From assembly GCF_019393635.1 (NCBI RefSeq), contig NC_057866.1, positions 7,799,723 to 7,863,722 on the forward strand: a DNA stretch of 64,000 bases, read 5' to 3'. The translations under genes and the position numbers were made by a program. The DNA comes from Dromiciops gliroides. Lineage: Eukaryota; Chordata; Mammalia; Microbiotheria; Microbiotheriidae. Of this stretch, positions 49,860-61,440 are shown piece after piece; the first letter of the stretch is position 1, and the number at the start of each line of letters is the position of its first letter. Under the pieces are notes generated by a model that was given only the letters and a program-made list of their open reading frames with translations, was not told the DNA's origin and searched no databases.

Positions 49860-50565
49860 AAACCTATATCAGATTACCTGCTGTCTAGGGGAGGGGGGAG
49901 GGAGGGGAGGGAGGGAGAAAAATCTGAAATTGTAAAGCTTGTATAAACAAAGGTTGAGAACTATCTTTACATGTAATGGAAAAAAAATAAAATACTTTAT
50001 TAATTAAAAAAAAAGAATTACACCCTCTTGCACACAAAACGTAGTTAGAATAAGGTGATAGTTTATTTAGGAGCAAGGGAAGGGAAGGGTGGGGGGAGGG
50101 AAACCATGAAAGAAATCCTTGGACTTTCATGGGGAGATTTGGCATAAAGCACATGGCTCAGAGGTACCAAATCTCCTCGAACAGGAGACTGGAAGGTACT
50201 TTTATAGAGGACTGATGGGGGTGGACCATCTGCCCGTGAAAAGTTCCTTTAGTGAGAGAGGATCATCCCCCACTGGTGGTAGCTGGGGGAATTGAGTGAG
50301 GAGTGGAGGACCATCCCCCTCTAAAGGAATTGGGTGAGAGGTGGCTACAGATCCCTCTTCAGAATGAAAAGGCCGCAGCCACACCCAAATTTATCTCCCC
50401 AGGGTAAGGGAGACCAGAATGAAGGGTAGGAATCCGAAGCTAGCTCAGTCCGATTTGGTTCAGCTTATCTCTCTAGACGTTATCTGTCCTCTGGTTTAGT
50501 TTCTCAAGGAGAAGGTTCCTTGATGTGCCCCAGAGAACTTCTGGGGTGCTCTGCACCCCATGACA
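49276..50565 (-). mobile_element. Second solo LTR of the same family, split by an L1
   Basis: It aligns along its length with the copy at 17350-18858 in the same orientation, with TATAAAAG (50206-50198), AATAAA (50067-50062) and TGTCATGGGG/ATATCA termini. Flanking direct repeat is about 4 bp (AAAG). About 630 bp without the inserted L1. No internal genes; a fossil. Confidence 0.75.
49359..50012 (+). mobile_element. 5'-truncated L1 3' end inside the second LTR
   Basis: A perfect 18-bp target duplication (AAGAATTACACCCTCTTG at 49341-49358 and 50013-50030) flanks it. It carries the end of ORF2, a (TA)n stretch, a G-rich tract and the AATAAAATACTTTATTAATT-type tail with poly(A). Confidence 0.9.
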
Positions 50566-50647
50566 AAAGGAAGAGGTCGCACCAGTGCTAGATAAGGTTC
50601 TCTTCCCCAGCTCTGACATTTGATATTCTAGGGTCTCTCCCACTTTT

Positions 50648-50701
50648 TTTTTTTTTTTTGCAGGGCAGTGAGGGTTAAGTGACTTGCCCAGGGTCACACA
50701 G
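50648..50701 (-). mobile_element. Severely 5'-truncated tRNA-SINE
   Basis: Only about 35 bp of SINE 3' end plus poly(A), flanked by TCTCTCCCACTTTT/TCTCTCTCACTTTT. Confidence 0.8.
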
Positions 50702-51059
50702 ATCTCTCTCACTTTTGACCTTCGATCCCCAAATCTGAGGATTGGAAGGAATCTCAGCAGCCACTCAGACATGCCCAGAGGCATGCTCAGACATATCTAA
50801 TAACTGCCTCATTTTAAAGTTTAATTTGTATTATTATATTTTCTCCATCACCTTCTTAAGTCCAGGCAACCAATAAAACCATCAAGTAAGTCCCAATTTG
50901 TAGCGTTTGCTCATTTCTGAGCATTTCAGAAATTTAACAATCAATTCAAGAGCCTGCAAGTAAAATTAAACAAGCCTGCTGTCTGGCCTCTGTCTGAAGA
51001 CCTCCAATGAGGAGAAGGTAGCTCCTTCTACACTGGGACCCTCAGAAGTGTCTCCTTAA

Positions 51060-51760
51060 ACACCAAGTCTCAAGTTGCCTCTTTGTATCTCCCCCGAATG
51101 GCTCCTAATTGTGCCTCCTGGGGTTCTCTTCCACACAACAGCCCTACAGACCCATAAAGAGAGCCGCCTTCTTTTCTCTGTGCTTATCCATCCCTCCTTC
51201 TTCCATTCTGTCCTTAGATGGTATAGACTCCAGGTCCTTCATCTCCCCCAGCTGCTCCCCAACTTCTTTATCAAAGTCCTTCTCAAACTGTGGTACCCAG
51301 AACTGAACACAGACCTTTTCTGATGCAAGATGGCACTGGCTTTTGGGTACCCCCCCCCAACTGCTGTGACATATTGAGCACAAAGTGTGCTAGAACCCTC
51401 TACTCATTTTTCTACACACTGCTCAAGCTAACTGTGCCATCCCTCATCAGGTACTTGTAATTTTTTCCCCCTACAAGGCAATGAGGTTAAGTGACTTGCC
51501 CAGGGTCACACAGATAGTAAGTGTCAAGTGTCTGAAGTCGAATTTGAACTCGGGTCCTCCTGACTCCAGGTCTGGTGCTCACTTTGTCACCTAGCTGCCC
51601 GTACTTACAATTTTTTGAACTTGAGTGAGACTGGGCATTTACCCCTATTGAATTTCATCTGATTAGATTTAACTCATTGCTCTGGCCTGTACATCTTTTT
51701 TTGTCATCCAGTATATTTGTGAAAGTCCCTCCCAGGGCTGACAATCTGTTGTTTTGTGAT
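51060..51760 (+). repeat. Ancient dispersed repeat, second copy
   Basis: Resembles 26396-27125 in order and orientation (CCCAGAACTGAACACAGACC, GAATTTCATCTGATTAGATT). Split by the SINE at 51467. Confidence 0.5.
51467..51600 (-). mobile_element. tRNA-SINE in an older repeat
   Basis: Flanked by near-identical GTACTTGTAATTTTTT and GTACTTACAATTTTTT. Confidence 0.9.
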
Positions 51761-54700
51761 TTTAGAAGACCCTAAGACATGTCATGCCAATGGGAGGGAC
51801 TTCAGTGCTCTGGAGGGCATGGGGGCTGGAGTGTGATGGTGGTGGGTGTGTTGGGTAGAGGGAATGAGTGGACCAGGAAAGGCAGAAAGGCCCCTGTGAA
51901 TCGGGAGGTGTGGGGTACTGCCTGAAGAGTGGGTGCAGGGTCTTGCTCCCTGAACCCTGGAGTACCACTGCTATGGGGGCCTCCTTGGAACTGGAAAGAG
52001 GTAAGTCTAGGACAAATTAAAGGCAGCTCTGCTTCCCACAGTGGGGGAGGAAACTGATGGAACTCATTACCCTAAGATGTGGTCCAGGCTGGAAATAGAA
52101 GTCGTTTCACAAAAGGTTTAGATAAATCCAGGGATGACATTTCCATTAATGAGTTAGGGAGGGAAGCATGGGGTCTGGGGCCCACGCCTCCCAGGGGAGG
52201 ACAACCTTGGCCTCTCCCACACCAACCCGGGTTCGAGCATCTAAGAAAGGCTTCTCTGGCCTTCTGCAATAACCAAATACTCCCTGCTGCTGGTGGTCTC
52301 TCTTGAAGCTGTGAGGGAAATGGGACAGAGAGATTATCTGCATTTTACACACAAGGAAAAGGAGTTTTAGATCGAGGAAGTGCCTCACCCAGGGGACCCA
52401 GCCCTAGTAGGAGAGCTCTCAAGCCTCGCCTTCTTACTTCCAGACCCTACCTCAAGTCCACTAGAACAGGCTGCTCAGGAAGGCCTTAGGGAAATGAAAT
52501 TAATAATAACCGAGATGGGTGCTGCACTTTAAAGTGCAGAAAACATCTTCCCAGGAGAGCTCATTGAGTCCCAACAATCCCCATGAAGTAGATGCCACAA
52601 ATTTTATTGATCCAGAAAAAAAAATGAGCTTGGCAGAATTTGAACCCAGGTCTTTCTCATCCTAAGCTTCTTCTGGGCTAAAGTAGGCCAGGCTTCCAGG
52701 GACAACTCTGCCTTTCTACATTTACGGATTCCTGCTTTGGGCAACGTTGGGGGACAAAGAGGGAGCTTGGGCCTTTGAAGACCCGGCCAGAAGAGGGCGA
52801 TAGACACCACTGTTAGCTCTAGGTTTCCTCTGGTGCTCAGCCCCAGCATCCCTCCCTCCTTCAAGGCTGCCAGCCAGTCACTGATGTGTGGCCAGACCCA
52901 GGCTAAGTGCTGTGATGATGAGAACATAAAATCCTCCCACCGTGGTTAGCAAGATAAAGTCACACGGCTCCATTTGTTCGTCTCATTCATTCGACAGCGA
53001 CCAAAAGTGTGTCCGGAGGGAACAACGGCTCCCCCCCCCCCCCCCAGCAATAGTCCACTGCTGGGAATATTAAAAGATCCCATGCAAGCACAGGTAATAG
53101 GGAGCCTGACTTCCAGTGAGAGGCAGGACTTGGGACCCTCTGAAAAGGCCCATCTCCGAGGGCCCAGCCAACTCAGAAAAGTCCCACGGATCTCCAAAAG
53201 CCTCCGTGGACCAGCCGGCCCCTGGCACACCCAGCTCCTGGTCTGAGGAGAACACAGAATGAGGGGACGGTTGGGAGCCAAAGCCCTGAGCTCTGGGGAG
53301 GACAGGCACCCCTCAGCTCACTCAGAGGAGTCAGCTGCTGAGCAGAAGCAGGGCAGGCTGGGGGCTCCCCTTCCATCTGATCCCTCTATTGGCTCCCACT
53401 GCTGCCATCCTGCCTCTCTGAGTAGCCTTTGCCTAGTGCTCCAGCCCCACACCTGCCTCCTACAGGAAGTTCTCCCTGATACTCCAGTCCTTGGGGACTT
53501 CCTCCAAACACCTCAGGGCTCACCTTGCGCCCACCTGGGGGTGTTCAGAGAGTGCCTGTGTAGATAGAACCCTGAGTGTATAAGCCGTTCAAGGGCTGGG
53601 ACCGAATTTCTTCTTTCTCTTGGAGCCGAGCCCCCAGTGGGTACTGAGTAGAAAGACACTGGTTGATGGGTTGTTTTTCTCTTCCCCTTCAGGGTTCCAC
53701 TACCCCCTCCAGAAGTCCAGGAAGGCTGTACCTGGCCCTGGCTCCCCCTTCCTGGGGCCCCTGGCCCCAAAGGAGGCCCAGGCAATCTGCAGGTTGGCAA
53801 GAAAAGTCTGGGGAAGGGTGGGAAGGAGGAGAGGATCGGGTGGCAGGCAGTGACTCAGCACTTCAGGATAAGGATCTCCCACCCCCCAGCAGGGGAGACC
53901 GAGTCATGGAGCCTGGGGGGTGGGCTGGCTGGGCAGGGGAGAAGGGATTTGGACCTGGCACAGGTGGCAGGGGAAGGGGAGGGGGTGCTCCTGCATTCCT
54001 GCATTCGGGACCCACACACCCAAGGAGATGGAGCCCCATGGAGAATCGGGAGAGAGAAAGGAGGGAGTCTCCCCTCTCAGATTCTTTTGCTAAGCTGGGG
54101 AGAGGTCGGGGAGGGCCTGGGTTGGTCCAGGTGTTTATGTCGGGGCCAGGGGGGACACGGGGCAGGGCAGAAGGTGAGGTAAGCAGAGGCCCTGCTGCCT
54201 GCCCCTTGGGGTTTCCGGTGACATCACAGTCAGCCCAGGGCAAGGCAGGGCTGGCAGCCCTTGACTCCTGGCTCCTTCCCTCCTTGGGAAAAGGGAAAGT
54301 GTGGCAGGACTGGCAGCCGCAGGAGCACATTCCTGATGGGTTTCCTTCCCCTCCCAGCCTCCCCACCCTCCTGCCCTCAGCTGCCTCAGTCTCTGCCGGC
54401 ACGCCACCACAAATGCCAACAGAGTCTCATGAGCTGGAATCTCCGGGGAGGGAGAATGTCAGCGGTGGGGGGGGGGGAGCTGAGGGAACACCCATATCAC
54501 AGCATTTCTAGGGTCTGCTCAGCTGGGGCCCTGGACACCTGGGTCCCACCTGAACCCTCCCACCCCAGTCTGCCAGGGATGGGTGAGGCCTTAAAGCCAC
54601 CTCACCAAGAATCCTCCCTGCCCAGGGCAAGGACAGCTTCCTCCGACCCTCCTCACACAATCCCCTGTTCTGGACTGAGGACTGCAAGGGCTGAGGCATC

Positions 54701-55189
54701 CTGTAGGGGCCAGCCACCCCATCCCACAAATCAGGACATTGTCAAATCAGGAGACCTGGGCCAGGGATACCGATGGTCACCATGGAGGCTTCCACCTCAG
54801 GCTCCTCGACTCCAGATCTGGTGCCCCTGCCTCTCCATGCCACACTTCTCATTGGTGCTGCTCAGCTCTTACTATGATCTCTGGGGCCCCTCAAGTTGGC
54901 TGAAGGTCAGCATCAGGAGATCCAGGCCCGGAGCATGGCCCTGGAAGGACAGAACTGGTCCCAACAGCCCAGGATGGCTCATGGGGGGGGGGGGAGGTGG
55001 GAAGGGACTTGACTGTTCTGACAATGTCCATACTCTGGGGCAGGGTGGGAGAAAGGCTGATGGAGAAGGCCGTGGGGGAAGGGACTGAGTCCAGAGGCTT
55101 CTCAGATGAGGCCAGAGACCACACCTGAGCAAAAAGGAGAAGCAGCTAGTCTGTCCCAGGGCGCTTACCTAGCAGGACGGGTGCCGTGC
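51761..55189. other. Gene-free interval
   Basis: Largely unique sequence with moderate GC and few repeats. I see no credible exon. Confidence 0.45.
53029..53045. repeat. (C)n run
   Basis: About 17 consecutive C. Confidence 0.95.
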
Positions 55190-55575
55190 CTCTCCTTCTC
55201 TTTCACTCCTGTCTCTCTTTGCTGTCTCTTTGTCCCCCTCTCGCTCTCCTCCTCTCTCTCTCCTTGGCTTTCCCTGTCTCTCTTCTCCCTTTCTTTCTCT
55301 CCTTCCCCTCTCTCTCTCTCTCCTTTCTTTCTCTCCCGTCAGTCTCTCTCCCTCTCCTTGTCTTTCTCATCTCTCCTCCCTTTCTCTCTCTCTCTCCCTC
55401 TGTTTTCTCTTCTCCCTGTCTCTGTGTCCTCTGTGTCTCCCTCTCCTTCCTCTTCTATTTCTCCCCTCTGTCTTTCCCTGTCTCTCTTCTCCCTTTCTTT
55501 CTGTCCTTCCTCTCTGTCTCTCTCCCTCTCCTTGTCTTTCCCTCTTCTTCTCTCTATGTCTCCCCATCTCTCAGC
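55190..55575. repeat. TCTC-rich pyrimidine tract
   Basis: About 385 bp of CT-rich repeats, including a segment of about 100 bp that recurs (CTTTCCCTGTCTCTCTTCTC near 55266 and 55472). Confidence 0.9.
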
Positions 55576-56509
55576 CCCAAACAATAAACTAACCATTTCT
55601 TGTCTTGTCTTTATCTTTCAAAAGGTGGTGGAACCAATAAGGGGAACTTCACTCCAAATCTGATTCTCACCAAAGAGGAAGAATTGGCTATTGAGCAGCA
55701 ATGATGGAAACCTTCCGAGGAGGAGAGGAAACCTGAGCGTGGGCTGACATGAATAAGATGCCCTAGGTTATGGGAGAGCAAGATTTCCAAGGCCTCAGAC
55801 AAAGGGTAGGGAGGATCCCACGGCCTAAAATTCTACATGGGAAATTAGCCAGGGAGGAATGGGAAGCTCCCAACAATGACATACATAGGAAAGTTCTGAT
55901 GAGGAAAAGAAATTGTGGACAAAGGCTGATGTGGATGCACAGGGAACTCACCAAACATATTAGATTTTCTGCAGTCTTATATGACAGACAGAAGCAAGAA
56001 CAGACACGAAAAGATACATCATGGCACAGAGGGGGGAGGACAGCATCAGAAGTGCCAATGTGGAGGATAAACTGAGGCTTGGGATGAAACCGAGGCTACT
56101 AAAAATGGTTTTTAAGGTACATTGGGAGAAGAAGAAACTCAAAGAAAGGATAAGGCTCAGGTGTGATGGCTTTCTACAAAGAAGAATGATTTTGGACTCA
56201 GGAAGGACAGACTAAAAATGGCTCCTAGAGCCTGGAGACCCAAAATGAGGGAGGAGATGATAGAAGAGCTTCCCTGGAAGAGCCCCCGTCCTCAGGCTCT
56301 GATGAACCACACCCTCTACTTGCCAGAGGACCAGGAGATGTCCTCCTTGTGTGTGGTCAGGAATCTCTGGAAGGCACTGGAGGAGTTAGAGAAAACTGCT
56401 GACAGTCCAGCTGTCTTCAACCCTTCTCAGAGCACCTCAGGAAGGCCTGGGCACCAACATCCTAGGAAGAATCTTGATCCAGTGGAGAATTTTCAGAAGG
56501 TGGCAGCCT

Positions 56510-56673
56510 TGGGGGCAGCTAGGTGGCACAGTGGATAACACACCGGCCCTGGAGTCGGGAGGACCCGAGTTCAAATCTGGCCTCAGAAACTTGACACTTA
56601 CTAGCTGTGTGACCCTGGGCAAGTCACTTAATCCCCATTGCCCCACCAAAAATAAATAAATAAATAAATAAAA
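56510..56673 (+). mobile_element. tRNA-SINE with (TAAA)n tail
   Basis: Exact 15-bp duplication AGAAGGTGGCAGCCT (56495-56509, 56674-56688). Confidence 0.95.
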
Positions 56674-56959
56674 AGAAGGTGGCAGCCTGGATGGAGAAGA
56701 GCCTAGAAGAGATGCCATGTGAAGAGGGACTGGGAGAAATGAGAATGTCTGACCCGGAGGGGAAAAAATAGACAAGGGCTGAGCCAGCTCTACTGGGCCC
56801 TGGAGGAGAGAATGAGGAGAATTAGTACAAAGAGATCAGGGAAGTAAGGAAACCAGAGATATCCTAAAGTCCCAAGAATGGACTGTTGCCTCAGCAGGTT
56901 CCCCTGCACTGGGGGTCCACAAGCCCATCTCTCTGGATGACCATTTAGAGTTGGAACAG

Positions 56960-57080
56960 AAAGAACACGAAGTGCATGGAATATTATTACTGTGCTATGA
57001 GAAACAATACATGTGACACATATAGAGCAGCATGGAAAGATCTTCATGATATTTCTTACATCACTGTAGTTATCCTACAG
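56960..57080 (+). mobile_element. Small L1 fragment
   Basis: Carries the motif GGAATATTATTACTGTGCTATG as in other L1 ends here, shortened on both sides. A second piece in reverse orientation lies at 57275-57415. Confidence 0.45.
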
Positions 57081-57274
57081 ATCCTTCTCCCTTCCTCTCC
57101 CAAAGACTCATCCCATATAATAAATAATAGTTTTAAAGAGGAAGAAAAATCAACACAACTGATGGATGTGTTGAAAAAGTCTGAAAACTTGTGCAGTGTG
57201 TAAATAACGCCCTGTAGACCTCCCCCCTCCAGGAAGGGCTGGCTTGGAGGCTTCTTCTCATCCCTCTTCAGTCC

Positions 57275-57415
57275 TTCTGGATCTTTACATTTTTATTACA
57301 GTCACTTTTGATTTTTGGTGTAAGGTTGTTCTTTCTGCTTCCATTGTGTATGCTGTTTTCTTGGTTCTGCTGACTTCACTCTGCATCAGTTCATAGAGAT
57401 CTTGCCATAGCTTCT
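57275..57415 (-). mobile_element. L1 fragment, reverse orientation
   Basis: The minus strand reads ATGAACTGATGCAGAGTGAA and GCAGAACCAAGAAAAC, typical of the L1 ORF2 end. Confidence 0.5.
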
Positions 57416-57419
57416 TAAC

Positions 57420-57985
57420 TGGTCTGCCTCCTCAAGCCTCTTCCTTCTCCTATCCATCCTCCACACAGGCCCCCAGTGGATAGAAGCAAAGTCTGACCAT
57501 GTCACATCCCTGCTCAAAACACTCATGGAGCTTCCATTGTCTTGAGGATAATGTTCGAAGTCGTCTGGCATTTAACACCCTTCATGATCTAGCACTATCT
57601 GATTTTTCCAGCTCATTGCACATTTGTCCCTCCCCCTCACACACTCTAGATTCTGGTCAGATTGGCCTCCTTTCCAAACTGTTCCATCTCATGTCTCTGC
57701 AACCTCTGGGAAGGCTCTTCCCCATACCTGGAATACCCTTCTCCTAATGACCACCTCACAGAATCCCAGGCTTCTCTCCCTCTCCCAATGTCCCAGCTGT
57801 GCCCTCAGGGATACCTTGGTCTTTTCCTTTGGACATACTTTGTTTTTGGTTATATGTCTGCTTGTCCCCCTCTTTTAGGATGCAAGCTCTCTGAAGATAA
57901 GGTATCTCATCGTGATCCCTGCCCACTAACACCCAACACTTGGCACAGAGGAGGCGTGACATAAATGTTTGTTGAATGAATGACT
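57420..57985 (+). mobile_element. L2 LINE 3' portion
   Basis: Matches the L2 3' pattern (GACCATGTCACATCCCTGCT ... CACAGAGGAGGCG ... AAATGTTTGTTGAATGAATG). Confidence 0.7.
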
Positions 57986-58229
57986 CTTCCCCCAGCACCT
58001 ATCAGAGGATTCTCATTCAGTGTTTGTCTGCTGAGTTTGTTGGTGTCAACGATGCCATAGCCCAACATTTCCCTGGCAGAGAGGCAGCCCTCATTTCTCC
58101 AAATAGGCTTCTAGACAAAGGTCAAGATGACAGGAGCTGAAGGCAAGGTTTAGATCATCTGAACCCAGGGTTCCTAGCTCTTAGCCCAATGCTCTGTAGA
58201 CTTTGTATCTGAAAATTATAGCTGGTATT

Positions 58230-58450
58230 TCTAGCTCATTGTAAGGTTTGCAAAGAGCTTTAGAGGCATCTCATCTGATCTTTACCACAAACCTGGAAGG
58301 TAGATGGTATTACTGTTATCCCCATTCTACAGATGAGGAAACTGAGGCAAGTAGCAGCCAAGTGACTTGCCCAAGGTCACACAGCTAGTGCATGTGTGAG
58401 TCCAGGTTTAAACTCAGGTCTTCCTGTGTCTAGAGAGCTATCCATGGTGT
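58230..58450 (-). mobile_element. MIR SINE
   Basis: CAGATGAGGAAACTGAGGCA ... CCCAAGGTCACACAGCTAG is the reverse MIR core. Confidence 0.7.
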
Positions 58451-58984
58451 GACATAGGATATGATGCTTCTCAGTCTATTTGGGGCATTCCTTTCCTGCA
58501 TCTGTCAGAAAAGAGGATCCCTTCATAGATGCAGACACAGAGAATCCCAGAGGGGAAGGAGCAAGGAGGCATCTTGGCTGGCCCGTGCCTAGTGATGAAA
58601 CCCTGCTCTAACACAGCCTCCTATGGTGGCTGTCCAGACCTCCCTTACTGCCCCTCCCCAAATCCCCCCCTTAATTGGGAAAGTAAGTTAATGCCAATAC
58701 TACCACTCCCTGAAGTCTCTCCCTGAATCAAATAACCTCTCCTAGGAGTCTGAGGAGAGAAGGAAGAGAAACATTAAAAAAAATCCTGGGTACTTTCACA
58801 TGTTATTTTCTTGGCTCCTTCTAGGGGAAGGCACCTTTATTGGGCACCTACCAGGCACTGTCCTAAGCACTTTACAAAGATTGTCTCATTTGGTGCTTTA
58901 TTATTTCCATTTTACGGGTGATAAACCTGTGACTGAGAAAGGTTAATTGACTTGCCTGCCCAGATAGCATTGTAAAGGTTTTCC

Positions 58985-59190
58985 AATTATCTAGTTTTAT
59001 CCCCACCACAGTCCTAGGAGATAAGTGCTACTGTTATCCCCATATTTCAGATGAGGAAACTGAGGCAGAGGGAGGCTAAGTGACTTTTCCAGGGTGACTC
59101 GGTTCATAAGTATCTGAGGCAGGATTTAAAGTCGAGTCTTCCTGATTCCAAGTCCATTGCTCTGTCCACTGTGCTACTCAGCTTCCAACA
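58985..59190 (-). mobile_element. MIR SINE
   Basis: CAGATGAGGAAACTGAGGCA and GCTCTGTCCACTGTGCTAC, reverse MIR from core to head. Confidence 0.7.
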
Positions 59191-59332
59191 CCCCAACATC
59201 CAGAGAATCCTAGATCTGAGGCTGAAAGGGATCTCATGGTTCATCTAGTCTAATTTTACCGATGAGGGATCTGAGGCATAAGAGGGTAAATGACTATCTT
59301 GATTTTTCTCTTGGCATCCCCAAATGCTTAGA

Positions 59333-59590
59333 GCAGGTGGGTGGTGCAGTGGGTAGAGCTCTGGGAGGGAGTCTCTTCTTCACGAGTTCAGGAAGACTCC
59401 TCTTCCTGAGTTCAAATCTGGTCTCAGACACCTCCTAGCTGGGTGACCGTGGGCAAACCCCTTCCTCTTGTTTGCCTCAGTTTCCTCATTTGTAAAATGA
59501 GCTGGAGAAGGAAATGGCCAGCCCCTCCAGTGTCTCTGCGAAGAAAACCCCAGTGGGGTCAGGAAAGAGTCGGACACGACTGAACGACAA
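59333..59590 (+). mobile_element. tRNA-SINE with RTE-like tail
   Basis: Flanked by ATCCCCAAATGCTTAGA and ATCCCCAAACGCTTAGA. The tail contains AGTCGGACACGACTGAACGA. Confidence 0.9.
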
Positions 59591-59616
59591 ATCCCCAAAC
59601 GCTTAGAACAGTGCTC

Positions 59617-59768
59617 GGGGGCAGCTAGGTGGCACAGTGGATAGAGTACCGGCCCTGGATTCAGGAGGACCTGAGTTCAAATCCGGCCTCAGACACTTAA
59701 CACTTACTAGCTGTGTGACCCTGGGCAAGTCACTTAACTCCAATTGCCTCACTAAAAAAAAAAAAAAA
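59617..59768 (+). mobile_element. Young poly(A) tRNA-SINE
   Basis: Exact 12-bp duplication AGAACAGTGCTC. It landed in the flank of the preceding SINE. Confidence 0.95.
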
Positions 59769-59828
59769 AGAACAGTGCTCAGCATACAGTGAGAGCTTAA
59801 TGAATGCTTTTTTTCTTCTTTTCATTTG

Positions 59829-59856
59829 CATTCATTCATTCATTCATTCATTCATG
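59829..59856. repeat. (ATTC)n microsatellite
   Basis: Seven ATTC units. Confidence 0.95.
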
Positions 59857-60079
59857 GACCAAGATCCCACAGGTAGAGCTGGGATTGAGAAATGGATAAA
59901 ATATTCCAACCCTCAGATGACAGACACAGAAACAGAAGCCTGGAGGGACGCCGGGCCAGAGGGCTCCGAGACAGACTGGAGGCCAGGATTCTGAGCTTGT
60001 CCCTGCCACCCAGTGCTGTGCTCTTTCCACAGAGTCGAGGGAGGGGGATGGAGGGGAGAGGGACTGGGGTCAGGGGCTG

Positions 60080-60400
60080 ACACCAAATGGCCCTGAAAGC
60101 AGCTTGGGTAAATTAAGCTGGGAAAGGCACTACGAGGTAATTAAGAGGAATCCCAGTGAGTTGGAGGGGAGAGCCTGGGAAGCCTGCCCCTTGTGGAGGG
60201 ACCCAGAGAGCCCAGCCCACCTCAAGGCCATCACTGGGGAAGTGGCTACCAGGAGGAAGTCGGCCTGGCAGCCTTGGCTTTTTGCAGAATTATTTCTGCT
60301 AACTTGAAGTTCAGCTTGGTTGCTTTGCTGAAGAAATGCAAATGTCAAAGTGCAAATGTAACAACTTTTAAAATTGTGAAATCTTTTAAATTCATTGTTT
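60080..60400. other. Possible conserved non-coding element
   Basis: Repeat-free AT-leaning block with TAATTA (60138-60143) and a perfect octamer ATGCAAAT (60336-60343), about 3.5 kb upstream of CLCF1. Conservation cannot be judged here. Confidence 0.3.
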
Positions 60401-60670
60401 TAATTTTTTCCCCCTCTCTACTCCAGTGTCTTGGAGCAAAGCCCCATGACCCCACCCGAGTTACAGATTGGATCTCCTCACTGCTGCACACACCTTCATC
60501 TCCCCAACACAAAAACAGAGGGCCTTCTTGCCCTTCATCCTCTCCAGGGAGTGCTCCCTTCTCTCATCCTTCCCTACAAGGCCCAGTGCAAATTACTCCT
60601 CCCCGGTGAAGTCTTCCATGACCAATCCAGACCACAGAGATGTTGTCTTTCTTTAAGACTTAATCCTTGG

Positions 60671-60819
60671 GGGCAGCTAGATGGTGCAGTGGATAGAGCA
60701 CCGGCCCTGGATTCAGGAGTACCTGAGTTCAAATCCGGCCTCAGACACTTAACACTTGCTAGCTGTGTGACCCTGGGGAAGTAGCTTAACCCCAATTGCC
60801 TCACTAAAAAAAAAAAAAA
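60671..60819 (+). mobile_element. Young poly(A) tRNA-SINE
   Basis: Exact 16-bp duplication AAGACTTAATCCTTGG (60655-60670, 60820-60835). Confidence 0.95.
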
Positions 60820-61194
60820 AAGACTTAATCCTTGGCCCTGGGCACTCACTGCCTGCTATGACTGTCTCCCCAACTAGACTGGTAAGCTCCCTGCAGGTAG
60901 GGACCTTTCCCTGTGCATTCAGGGAGTGAAGGAAAAGCACAAAAGTGAATTAGGAGAAGAGGCAGACAGAGAGGTGGGCTCGGAGATGTTGCATGTGAGG
61001 TTGGGCCTCTAGAGAGCAGCAAAGGGTGGAGACCCCTTACAGGCATCCCTAGGGAGGAGCCCAGCTGCTCACTCCCCTATATCCCCCTCTAGGTCTTTTC
61101 CAGGGGGATGTCTCACAGCTCCTAAGCACAGATGACTTCCTGGGGACCCCCGAGGTGAATACTTGGAAAGGAGGGATAGTGCTATTACCCTCCT

Positions 61195-61440
61195 TAGTGT
61201 CACACCTCCTTTCTCTCTTCTTCCTCTCTCATCTATCCCTCCTTGTCCTCCTCAGTCTCAATCATCTTCTCCCCTCTCCGTCTCTTTCTCCCCTCTCATT
61301 CTCTCCTTTCATCCTCTCTCCATCACCCTCTCTTCTCTCTTTTTCTCTCTGTTCTCTCCCCTCTCCCCCTCCTCATTCCCTGCCTCTCTCCCCCTCTCCT
61401 ATTCCTCTTTTCTTTCTTCTTCTTTCTCCTTCCCTTTCTG
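61195..61440. repeat. Pyrimidine-rich tract
   Basis: CT-rich low complexity with TCTCCCC motifs. Confidence 0.85.
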
